Source: Mycolicibacterium alvei (GTDB lineage Bacteria; Actinomycetota; Actinomycetes; Mycobacteriales; Mycobacteriaceae). Taken from it: 64,000 nt of DNA. The DNA lies in the NCBI RefSeq assembly GCF_010727325.1, contig NZ_AP022565.1:4650001-4714000 (forward strand), given 5' to 3'. The position numbers and the translations under genes were made by a program. This document shows positions 46,454 to 53,383 of this stretch, in pieces; positions within the stretch are counted from its first letter, which is position 1, and every line of letters starts with the position of its first letter. The notes beneath the pieces are model-generated. The model saw nothing but the letters and a program-made list of their open reading frames with translations, made no database searches and was not told the origin of the DNA.

Positions 46454-46614
46454 CCGGGCCACGAGCCGCCGCCCAGAGACGCGGTCAGCACGGCAACCGG
46501 GGTGTTGCCCACCCTCAAGTTGTGCCGCTCCTGCGGGGTCAGCGACCAACGCGTACGGATCCACGCGATCGGGGCCCAGCTTTGGGTATGACGAAGAAAA
46601 ATGTTGCGCTGCAT
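46423..46614 (-). CDS. 63-residue ORF downstream of the M-box riboswitch
   Basis: The ATG at 46614 has GGAG about nine bases upstream, and GC3 is high through most of the frame. The product starts MQRNIFLRHTQSWAPIAWIR, contains WSLTPQERHNLRVGN, and ends GGGSWPGQTTERFRVR. It has no clear membrane segment and no recognised domain. It is the largest frame on the M-box transcript and overlaps the 3' end of the opposite-strand membrane protein gene by 31 bp. It may be a genuine Mg2+-controlled small protein or a remnant. Confidence 0.45.
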   Translation of the reverse strand: MQRNIFLRHTQSWAPIAWIRTRWSLTPQERHNLRVGNTPVAVLTASLGGGSWPGQTTERFRVR

Positions 46615-46667
46615 GGGATCGACTCCAGTTCAATCGGAGCTCCCCGCGGTCGGCGCAGGATGCGCGG

Positions 46668-46751
46668 CTAGGCAGCCGTCGACAGCGGAAAGGTGTTCAC
46701 GGACAGACATTTTCGAATCGGACCGGGGTACGGACTGTCACTTGATGTCAT
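46668..46751 (-). CDS. 27-residue leader ORF following the M-box
   Basis: An ATG at 46751 has a near-perfect Shine-Dalgarno sequence, AGGAGGTG, with suitable spacing. It opens a 27-codon frame (MTSSDSPYPGPIRKCLSVNT and seven more). It contains the proline-rich stretch SPYPGP near the N-terminus. A second ATG five bases upstream opens only MT-stop. Its place directly after the riboswitch suggests a leader peptide or the first cistron of the transcript. Confidence 0.5.
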   Translation of the reverse strand: MTSSDSPYPGPIRKCLSVNTFPLSTAA

Positions 46752-46824
46752 GTCATCACCTCCTCGCTGTCGGGCGCACCGGACGCCGTTGCTCACGCGC
46801 GCAATCGCGAGAGATACCAGCATG

Positions 46825-46875
46825 CTGAAGAGGGCACCTGGCCAGACATTCTGGCGGAGTGCACTTCCTCTTCAG
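46825..46875 (-). promoter_or_regulatory. Expression platform hairpin of the M-box
   Basis: CTGAAGAGG and CCTCTTCAG (plus-strand positions 46867-46875 and 46825-46833) form a perfect 9-bp inverted repeat. One arm overlaps the 3' end of the aptamer (GCTCTGAAG), so hairpin and aptamer closing helix cannot form at once. This is the expected design of a switching helix. No U-tract follows, so control may be rho-dependent or translational. Confidence 0.7.
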
Positions 46876-47026
46876 AGCTTTGGCACTACACGACGTGTCC
46901 CACCAGGGTGGGAAGCCACTTCGGGTCATCCCTTAGGCCGGGAAGACCTGTCCTAACCCTGGGCGTCTCTCGACGTCGTCGGATCAGTGGCCTGTGTTCG
47001 CGTAGGAGCCTCACCTAACGAAGCGC
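46867..47026 (-). ncRNA. M-box (ykoK) Mg2+ riboswitch aptamer
   Basis: The minus strand reads through the M-box core in order: CTTCGTTAGGTGAGGCTCCT (about 47004-47023), GGCCACTGATCC, CGTCGAGAGACGCCC, CGGCCTAAGGGATGACC, AAGTGGCTTCCC, and GTAGTGCCAAAGCTCT near 46877. These match the conserved blocks of the B. subtilis mgtE M-box as I recall it. M-box RNAs fold when Mg2+ is abundant and switch off expression of downstream genes. The ligand is inferred from class. Neighbouring promoter and platform entries support that this is a live regulatory RNA. Confidence 0.92.
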
Positions 47027-47033
47027 AGATTTC

Positions 47034-47063
47034 ATTAGAAACCGAACCTCCGGCAAATGTCAA
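47034..47063 (-). promoter_or_regulatory. Sigma-A-like promoter of the M-box RNA
   Basis: On the minus strand TTGACA (47058-47063) is followed after 18 bp by TCTAAT (47034-47039), five of six matches to TATAAT. Transcription would start near 47027, directly at the first base of the M-box fold. The fit of promoter and aptamer edge supports both. Confidence 0.8.
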
Positions 47064-47163
47064 CACGAGCCGTCGCGCGATGATGGTTCCAAATCGAATG
47101 CGCCCGTTCGGGAATGGCCCATCGAATACTGTGCGTGACGACCGGATGTGTTCTGATGTGCCT

Positions 47164-47904
47164 ATGCCTGAGCAAACTCCCGAGCCCGACACCGGCGAGG
47201 ACGAGCAAAAGCCACCGGCAATCACCGCGCGCGCGATCGCCATGCACGGTCCGTGGGGCCCGGTGTACGGGCCGATCGACCTCGACATCGACGAGGGCGG
47301 CGTGACCGTGTTGGTGGCCCCGGCGGGTACCGGCCGCACGGCCTTGCTGATGACGCTGGCCGGACGGATGAAAACGGCGCGCGGGCAGCTGACCGTGTTC
47401 GGGCGAACCCGCGCACCCGACATCTTCCGCTCCGCGGCGCTGGCCGGGATCGACGAGCTCGACACGGTGTCGGAGTCGGTGACGGTGCGCGACCTGGTGA
47501 CCGAGCAACGCCGGTGGGACGCCCCCTGGTACACGCTGGTGGGCCGCGCCGACGAAGGCACCCTGGCAGCCTTGTGTGCCCCGGTGTTCGGGGATCTGCC
47601 GTTGCCTTCGCTGACGTCGTATTTCGACGGGCTCACCGAGCTCGACCAGATCCTGCTGCGTATCGCCCTAGCCAACACCGGGAGCCCCCCGCTGCTGGTG
47701 GTCGGCAATCTCGACTACCTCACCGACGACCGTAACCGCGACATCCTGCTGGGTCGACTGATCGCGTTGGGGGAGAAACAGACCGTGGTCACCGCGACGG
47801 TCAACGGGGTGCCTGGCCAGCTGGCCTCGGCCGTGCGTGCGCAAGTGACAGTGCCCAATACGACGCTGGCCGAGTTGGCCGGTTCGCAGAAAGGTGGCGA
47901 GTAG
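47164..47904 (+). CDS. Degenerate ABC ATPase domain protein
   Basis: The 246-residue protein has the ABC fold outline, but the Walker A lysine is replaced by arginine (APAGTGRTAL), the signature reads LTELDQILLRIALA instead of LSGGQ, and the Walker B region (PLLVVGNLDYLTDD) lacks the Asp-Glu pair. It may bind but probably does not hydrolyse ATP. The start at ATG 47164 gives a short acidic N-terminal tail (MPEQTPEPDTGEDEQ). It is followed two bases downstream by a YhgE/Pip-type membrane protein, which suggests a complex. It is divergent from the M-box transcript. Confidence 0.85.
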   Translation: MPEQTPEPDTGEDEQKPPAITARAIAMHGPWGPVYGPIDLDIDEGGVTVLVAPAGTGRTALLMTLAGRMKTARGQLTVFGRTRAPDIFRSAALAGIDELDTVSESVTVRDLVTEQRRWDAPWYTLVGRADEGTLAALCAPVFGDLPLPSLTSYFDGLTELDQILLRIALANTGSPPLLVVGNLDYLTDDRNRDILLGRLIALGEKQTVVTATVNGVPGQLASAVRAQVTVPNTTLAELAGSQKGGE

Positions 47905-47906
47905 CC

Positions 47907-49913
47907 GTGCTAGCCGGAATGTCGTTGGGCACCGACCTCAAACGTTTCTCCCGCGGCACGATGCCGCGGATCGCGCTGGTGACGGTCATCCTGCTGCCGC
48001 TGCTGTACGGCGCAATGTATCTGTGGGCGTTCTGGAACCCGTTCGGTGAGGTGAACAAGGTTCCGGTGGCTTTGGTCAACGAAGACCGGGGCACTGTCGC
48101 CGAGGGGCAGCAGATCAAGGCCGGTGACGAGGTCGCCGATGCGCTGGTCAACTCGGGTCAGCTTCAGTTGCACCGGGTTTCGGCGCAGGAGGCAGCCGAC
48201 GGCGTGGCCGGTGGGAAGTACTATTTCGCGATCACGCTGCCGGAAGATTTCAGCACCAGCATCTCGTCGCCGTCGGGTGGGTCCCCGCACCAGGCCAACA
48301 TCCGCTTCACCTTCAACGATGCCAACAACTATCTGGGTTCGATCATCGGGCAGAACGCGGCCCGTGAGGTGATCAATCAGATCAACGCGAACATCGGTGA
48401 ACGCACGGTCGGCACAGTGCTGACCGGGCTGACCGACGCCGGGTCGGGCCTGATCAAGGCGGCCGATGGCGCGCAGCAGTTGGCCACCGGCAGCGCGGCG
48501 GCCAATGACGGTGCGCACCGGTTGTCGGCCGGGGCGGACGCCCTGTCCGCCGGCCTGGTCACCGCACGCGACGGGTCCGCGCAGTTGGCAGCCGGTACCA
48601 GGCAGCTGTCGACGGCGGTGGACACCGCCACCGAGCCGCTGCTCACGGTGCTGGACCGGGTCAGCGGGCTCGGACTGGATCCCAACGAGGTCGGCATGGC
48701 TGCGCAGCGGTTGTCGGGTGCGGTGCGCTCGACCACCGACCGGATCGCGGCGTTGAACATCGATCAGGCGCAGGCGGCGACGATCGTCGACCAGGCGGTC
48801 GGCATCCTGCGCAACAGCCCCGATCCCGCGGTGCGCGACACCGGGGAGTTCCTGGCCGGCGCGCAGCGGCTGCTGCAGGCTCGCGGGCTCGACCCCACCA
48901 CGGATGAGGGCCTGATCCGCTTGCGGGACAATGCCACCCAGTTGGAGAACGATCTGGGTGACCCGAACAGCAAGCTGCGGGTATTCATCACCAAGGCGCT
49001 CAACGGCGGCCTGCGTTCGGATGTCGCCAAATTGCGGGACGGCGCGCACCAGCTCAACACCGGTGCCCAGCGGCTCAACAGTGGTCTGGTGCAGCTGGCC
49101 AACGGCGGCCACCAACTGTCCAGCGGGGCAGGTGAACTCGCCGCCGGTACGGAGAAGCTTCAGGCCGGCAACCAGCAACTGGCCACCGCGCTCAAGCAGG
49201 GCTCGACGCAGGTCCCGTCCTGGACCCCGCAGCAGCGCACCGAGGTGGCGCGGACCCTGGCCGCACCCGTGGCGCTGGACATCCAGACTCACAATCCGGC
49301 GGCCACGTTCGGCACCGGTTTCGCGCCGTTCTTTCTGCCGCTGGCGTTGTTCATCGGTGCACTCATCATCTGGATGTTGTTGAAGCCGTTGCAGTCCCGC
49401 CCGGTGGTCAACGGGCTGGGGGCGCTGCGTGTGGTGCTGGCCTCCTACTGGCCGGCCTTGCTGATCGTGTTCTGCCAGGTCGTCGTGATGTACGCGGTGG
49501 TGCATTTCGGGGTGGGCCTGCAGGCCAAGTATCCGTTGGCCACCGTGGCGTTCCTGATACTGGTGGCGGGTACGTTCCTGGCCCTGATCCAGGCGTTCAA
49601 CGCACTGTTCGGGGTGTCGGTCGGCCGGGTGGTCACACTGGCTTTCCTGATGCTGCAACTGGTCTCGGCCGGTGGCATCTATCCGGTGGAGACCACGGCC
49701 AAACCGTTCCAGATCCTGCACCCGGTCGATCCGATGACCTACGCGGTCAACGGGCTCCGGCAGCTGATCGTGGGCGGGATCGATTCCCGGTTGTGGATCG
49801 CGATCGCGGTGCTGTTCGGTGTGCTGGTGGTGTCGCTGGCCGCGAGTTCGTGGGCGGCGCGGCGAGACCGGCAGTACACCATGGACCGGTTGCATCCGCC
49901 GATCGAAGTGTGA
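47907..49913 (+). CDS. YhgE/Pip-family ABC-2-like membrane protein
   Basis: The 668-residue protein has one membrane segment at the N-terminus (MPRIALVTVILLPLLYGAMY), a large extracytoplasmic part, then about five membrane segments in the C-terminal 200 residues (FAPFFLPLALFIGALIIWML onward). The extracytoplasmic part holds heptad-like repeats (ALSAGLVTARDGSAQLAAGT, and LNTGAQRLNSGLVQLANGGH). This is the YhgE/Pip architecture (phage infection protein family, ABC-2-like). The start is GTG 47907; ATG 47919 is possible. It pairs with the degenerate ATPase gene. A role in export or envelope assembly is inferred. Confidence 0.88.
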   Translation: MLAGMSLGTDLKRFSRGTMPRIALVTVILLPLLYGAMYLWAFWNPFGEVNKVPVALVNEDRGTVAEGQQIKAGDEVADALVNSGQLQLHRVSAQEAADGVAGGKYYFAITLPEDFSTSISSPSGGSPHQANIRFTFNDANNYLGSIIGQNAAREVINQINANIGERTVGTVLTGLTDAGSGLIKAADGAQQLATGSAAANDGAHRLSAGADALSAGLVTARDGSAQLAAGTRQLSTAVDTATEPLLTVLDRVSGLGLDPNEVGMAAQRLSGAVRSTTDRIAALNIDQAQAATIVDQAVGILRNSPDPAVRDTGEFLAGAQRLLQARGLDPTTDEGLIRLRDNATQLENDLGDPNSKLRVFITKALNGGLRSDVAKLRDGAHQLNTGAQRLNSGLVQLANGGHQLSSGAGELAAGTEKLQAGNQQLATALKQGSTQVPSWTPQQRTEVARTLAAPVALDIQTHNPAATFGTGFAPFFLPLALFIGALIIWMLLKPLQSRPVVNGLGALRVVLASYWPALLIVFCQVVVMYAVVHFGVGLQAKYPLATVAFLILVAGTFLALIQAFNALFGVSVGRVVTLAFLMLQLVSAGGIYPVETTAKPFQILHPVDPMTYAVNGLRQLIVGGIDSRLWIAIAVLFGVLVVSLAASSWAARRDRQYTMDRLHPPIEV

Positions 49914-49917
49914 GCCT

Positions 49918-49970
49918 GTGATTTGGGTGCGTTTGGTAACGGTCAGCGTTACCAAACGCACCCAAATCAC
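49918..49970. terminator. Perfect 24-bp hairpin at the convergent pip/accD3 junction
   Basis: Bases 49918-49941 (gtgatttgggtgcgtttggt plus aacg) pair without mismatch with 49947-49970 around a GTCAG loop. The right arm contains the accD3 stop codon. With 24 perfect pairs it is the strongest hairpin in the window; it has no T-tract. It probably stops transcription from both sides. Confidence 0.8.
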
Positions 49971-51439
49971 CCGAGCCCGATCCGCCGGTAACGGTCCAGC
50001 CGGGTCTGCAGCCGCTGTTCGCCGGGCACGGCACGCAACTGGGAAAGCTCGCTGCCGATCGCGGTCGACAGTCGCTGGGTGAACGCCCGTGGTTCGTCGG
50101 CGGCGTCGGGATGTTCGGGCACGATCGTGTCGACGATGCCGGCCCGCTGCAGGTCACTTGACCGAACGCCTTGCGCGGCAGCCAGTTCCGCGGCGTGTGC
50201 GGTGTCGCGGTAGACGATCGCGCTGGCGCCCTCGGGTGGCAGCGGCGCCAGCCAGCCGTTCGCGGCGGCCAGCACCCGGTCGGCGGGCACCATCGCCAGC
50301 GCGGGTCCGCCGCTGCCCTGACCCATCAGTACCGACACGGTCGGGGTGTCCAGCGTGACCAATTCGGCCAGGCATCGGGCGATCTCACCGGCCAGCCCGC
50401 CCTGCTCGGCCTCGATCGACAGGGCCGGCCCCGGGGTGTCGATCACCAGGACCAGCGGCAGCTGCAGTCCGGCCGCCAAGGCCATGCCGCGTCGCGCCTC
50501 GCGCAGCGCACCGGGCCCGACCAGCCCGCCCTCACTATGGCGCTGGCCCAGCACCACCGCGGGCTGCCCGCCGAAGCGGGCCAGCGCCAGCAGCATCGTG
50601 GCGGCCTCGCCCCGCTCGGTACCCGACAGCAGCACCCGGTCGGTGGCGCCGTGTCGCAGCAGATACCCGACGCCGGGCCGGTCCGGCCGCCGCGAGGCCT
50701 GGACCGATTCCCAGGCAGGCACGTCGGGCAGTGGCTCGGGCGTCGAGGCAGCGGGTGGCGGCCCAGGCGAGTCGGCCACCACCCGTAGCGTGCGGTCCAG
50801 GGTGTCGCGCAGCAGCGCGAGTGGCACCACCCCGTCGATCACGCCGTGGGCGTGCAGGTTCTCGGCGGTCTGCACGCCGGACGGGAACGGTTCGCCGTAC
50901 AGGTGCTCGTACACCCGTGGCCCGAGGAAGCCGATCAGCGCGCCGGGCTCGGCAGCGGTGACATGTCCGAGTGAACCCCAGGACGCGAACACTCCACCGG
51001 TGGTGGGGTGGCGCAGGTACACCAGGTAGGGCAGGTGGGCCCGTTTGTGCAGTTCGACGGCTGCGGCGATCTTGACCATCTGCAGGAACGCCACCGTGCC
51101 CTCCTGCATACGGGTTCCGCCCGAGCTCGGCGAGGCCAACAGCGGCAACCCCTCGGCGGTGGCGCGGGTGACCGCGGTGGTGATCCGCTCGGCGGCGGCC
51201 ACCCCGATCGACCCGGCGAGGAAGTCGAACTCGCAGGCGACCACGGCCACCCGACGACCGAAGATGGTGCCCTCACCGGTCAGCACGGACTCGTCGAGCC
51301 CGGTCTTCGCCTTCGCCTCGGCCAGTTCGCGCTGGTAGTCCTGGGAGCGCGCGACGTCCAGGGGCGGGACGTCCCAACTGCGGAATGAACCGTCGTCGAG
51401 CACTGCATCACGAAGCGCGCGGGCGCCGATCCGACTCAC
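49967..51439 (-). CDS. accD3: Acyl-CoA carboxylase carboxyltransferase subunit AccD3
   Basis: AccD subunits transfer CO2 from biotin to an acyl-CoA. The 490-residue protein has both carboxyltransferase halves: the N-terminal acyl-CoA part (LLASPSSGGTRMQEGTVAFL, HPTTGGVFASWGSLGH) and the C-terminal carboxybiotin part (LPLVLVIDTPGPALSIEAEQ and LMGQGSGGPALAMVPADRVL). It has no N-terminal zinc ribbon. It corresponds to accD3 (Rv0904c), a subunit whose natural substrate is not settled. It is divergent from echA6 (26 bp between starts). Confidence 0.9.
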   Translation of the reverse strand: MSRIGARALRDAVLDDGSFRSWDVPPLDVARSQDYQRELAEAKAKTGLDESVLTGEGTIFGRRVAVVACEFDFLAGSIGVAAAERITTAVTRATAEGLPLLASPSSGGTRMQEGTVAFLQMVKIAAAVELHKRAHLPYLVYLRHPTTGGVFASWGSLGHVTAAEPGALIGFLGPRVYEHLYGEPFPSGVQTAENLHAHGVIDGVVPLALLRDTLDRTLRVVADSPGPPPAASTPEPLPDVPAWESVQASRRPDRPGVGYLLRHGATDRVLLSGTERGEAATMLLALARFGGQPAVVLGQRHSEGGLVGPGALREARRGMALAAGLQLPLVLVIDTPGPALSIEAEQGGLAGEIARCLAELVTLDTPTVSVLMGQGSGGPALAMVPADRVLAAANGWLAPLPPEGASAIVYRDTAHAAELAAAQGVRSSDLQRAGIVDTIVPEHPDAADEPRAFTQRLSTAIGSELSQLRAVPGEQRLQTRLDRYRRIGLG

Positions 51440-51465
51440 GGCTCGAGCCTATATAGGCTGGCCAC

Positions 51466-52200
51466 ATGATTGGTATCACCAGAGACGGCGATGTCCTGAC
51501 CCTGGAAATGCAGCGCGAGGAGCGGCGCAACGCGCTGAACTGCGAGCTTGTCGACAGCCTGCGGGAAGCGGTCGAGCATGCCGCCGAGCAGGATGTCCGC
51601 GCCATCGTGTTGACCGGGGCCGGATCGGTGTTCAGTTCGGGTGCGGACCTGACCGACGCCGCAGGCATGGCCGAGAAGCTCCCCGACAAGGCGCTGGCAC
51701 TGAACCTGGCGATCGACAAGGCCCCGGTTCCGGTCATCGGTGCGATCAACGGCCCGGCGATCGGTGCGGGCGTGATCCTGTCCATGATCTGCGATCTGCG
51801 CGTCGTCGTCCCGGACGCCTACTTCCAGTTCCCGGTGGCTCGGTACGGACTGGCCTTGGACAACTGGAGTATCCGGCGGCTGACCTCGTTGGTCGGCCAC
51901 GGCCGGGCGCGGGGCATGCTGCTCGGCGCGGAGAAGCTCACCGCCGAGACCGCGCTGCAGACCGGTTTGGCCAACCGCATCGGCACGCTGGCCGATGCGC
52001 AGAAGTGGGCCGCCGAGCTGGCCGGGTTCGCGCCGCTGGCGCTGCAGCACGCCAAGCGCGTCCTCAACGACGACGGTGCCTATGAAGAGTCCTGGCCTGC
52101 CCACAAGGAACTGTTCGACAAGGCATGGGGCAGTCAGGACGTCATCGAGGCGCAGGTGGCCCGCATCGAGAAGCGGCCGCCCAACTTCACCGGCGCCTGA
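51466..52200 (+). CDS. echA6: Enoyl-CoA hydratase-like protein EchA6
   Basis: The 244-residue crotonase-fold protein matches Rv0905. Both glutamates needed for hydratase activity are absent: the GGGxxLA position reads [20 protein letters not shown] and the second segment reads [10 protein letters not shown], with no Glu in either. EchA6 of M. tuberculosis is a known non-catalytic acyl-CoA-binding protein that feeds the FAS-II/mycolic acid pathway, and this one fits that role. The oxyanion-hole regions (SSGADL) are retained. The next gene follows after one base. Confidence 0.92.
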   Translation: MIGITRDGDVLTLEMQREERRNALNCELVDSLREAVEHAAEQDVRAIVLTGAGSVFSSGADLTDAAGMAEKLPDKALALNLAIDKAPVPVIGAINGPAIGAGVILSMICDLRVVVPDAYFQFPVARYGLALDNWSIRRLTSLVGHGRARGMLLGAEKLTAETALQTGLANRIGTLADAQKWAAELAGFAPLALQHAKRVLNDDGAYEESWPAHKELFDKAWGSQDVIEAQVARIEKRPPNFTGA

Positions 52201-52201
52201 C

Positions 52202-53317
52202 ATGCTGCGTGCCGCGCTGGGGTTCGGAGCCAAGTCGGCCTCCCTGCTGGCCGGTGGCTGGCTGTTGCGCGCGCTGAACGGGACCTATGCCTCGGTGGGG
52301 GCCCTGCCCCGCGAAATTCGGCCGGTGGCGCAGCGGTCCCCGCAGTACGCCGACGGCGTGTTCGTCAACATCGAGCCTTCCTCGCTCGGCATCAGCATGA
52401 GCCGCGAAGAACGGCGCATGCTGATCTCCGAGATGCTCGGCTCGGGTTCGGCCAGCCGGCCGAACGGGCCGATCCCGCTGGCCGAACCGTCCGAAAAGGA
52501 CGGTGGAGAAGCGGCCGCGTGCGCGGTGTCCTGGTACGGGCACTCGACCGCGATGGTCGAGATCGACGGCTACCGGGTGCTGACCGATCCGGTGTGGAGC
52601 CAGCGCTGCTCACCGTCGCGGGTGGTGGGCCCGCAGCGGTTGCACGAGCCGCCGTTGCCGCTGGAGGGACTGCCTGCCGTCGACGCCGTGGTGATCAGCC
52701 ACGACCATTACGACCACCTCGACATCGAGACGATTCTGGTGCTGGCCCGCACCCAGCGCGCGCCGTTCGTGGTGCCGTTGGGTATCGGGGCGCATCTGCG
52801 CAAGTGGCGGATCCCCGAAGACCGCATCATCGAGCTGGACTGGAACGAGAGCCACCACGTCGGTGAGCTGACCCTGGTGTGCACGCCGGCCCGGCACTTC
52901 TCGGGACGGTTGTTCCAGCGCAACACCACGCTGTGGGCGTCGTGGGCATTCATCGGTCCGCAGCACCGGGCGTTCTTCGGCGGTGATACCGGCTACACCA
53001 AGAGTTTCTCCGAAATCGGTTCGGAGTACGGGCCTTTCGACCTGACTCTGCTACCGGTCGGGGCGTATCACCCGGCCTGGCCCGACATCCACATGAATCC
53101 CGAGGAAGCGGTGCGCGCCCATCTGGACGTCACCGATTCCGGGTTGCTGGTGCCGGTCCACTGGGCGACGTTCCGGCTGGCGCCCCACCCCTGGGCCGAG
53201 CCGGTGCGACGACTGCTGACGGCCGCCGACCCGGCCGGGGTGCAGATCGCCGTGCCGCGCCCGGGGCAACGGGTGGATGCCGCATCGGCGGCGCGCGACC
53301 CGTGGTGGGAGTTCTGA
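52202..53317 (+). CDS. Metallo-beta-lactamase-fold hydrolase (Rv0906-like, NAPE-PLD family)
   Basis: The 371-residue length matches Rv0906. The N-terminal segment (SASLLAGGWLLRALNG) is hydrophobic and may anchor the protein. The metal-binding motif is SHDHYDHLD (HxHxDH), followed by TPARHFSGR, FFGGDTGY and LLVPVHWATFRLA, which carry the further His/Asp ligands. The family includes UlaG and NAPE-PLD-like phosphodiesterases, so lipid or phosphodiester hydrolysis is possible. The substrate is unknown. It is directly downstream of echA6 and probably cotranscribed. Confidence 0.88.
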   Translation: MLRAALGFGAKSASLLAGGWLLRALNGTYASVGALPREIRPVAQRSPQYADGVFVNIEPSSLGISMSREERRMLISEMLGSGSASRPNGPIPLAEPSEKDGGEAAACAVSWYGHSTAMVEIDGYRVLTDPVWSQRCSPSRVVGPQRLHEPPLPLEGLPAVDAVVISHDHYDHLDIETILVLARTQRAPFVVPLGIGAHLRKWRIPEDRIIELDWNESHHVGELTLVCTPARHFSGRLFQRNTTLWASWAFIGPQHRAFFGGDTGYTKSFSEIGSEYGPFDLTLLPVGAYHPAWPDIHMNPEEAVRAHLDVTDSGLLVPVHWATFRLAPHPWAEPVRRLLTAADPAGVQIAVPRPGQRVDAASAARDPWWEF

Positions 53318-53383
53318 CCGCTCGCGGATGGCAAACTGACGTCGGATCAGGACCCACTTCGACGGGACGAGGACTTTTCGCGG

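Noticed and set aside
44321..46633. 770-codon open frame on the minus strand
   Set aside because: It lies entirely opposite the second ligase gene and neighbours, has low-complexity His/Arg/Gly composition and no domain. It is a GC-bias shadow.
46454..46867. Mg2+ transporter hidden by a frameshift downstream of the M-box
   Set aside because: All three minus-strand frames were read; none shows transporter-like membrane segments or MgtC/CorA/MgtE motifs.
47910..49970. 686-codon minus-strand frame opposite the Pip gene
   Set aside because: Composition (Gln/Arg/His-rich) and full overlap with a well-supported gene show it is a shadow.
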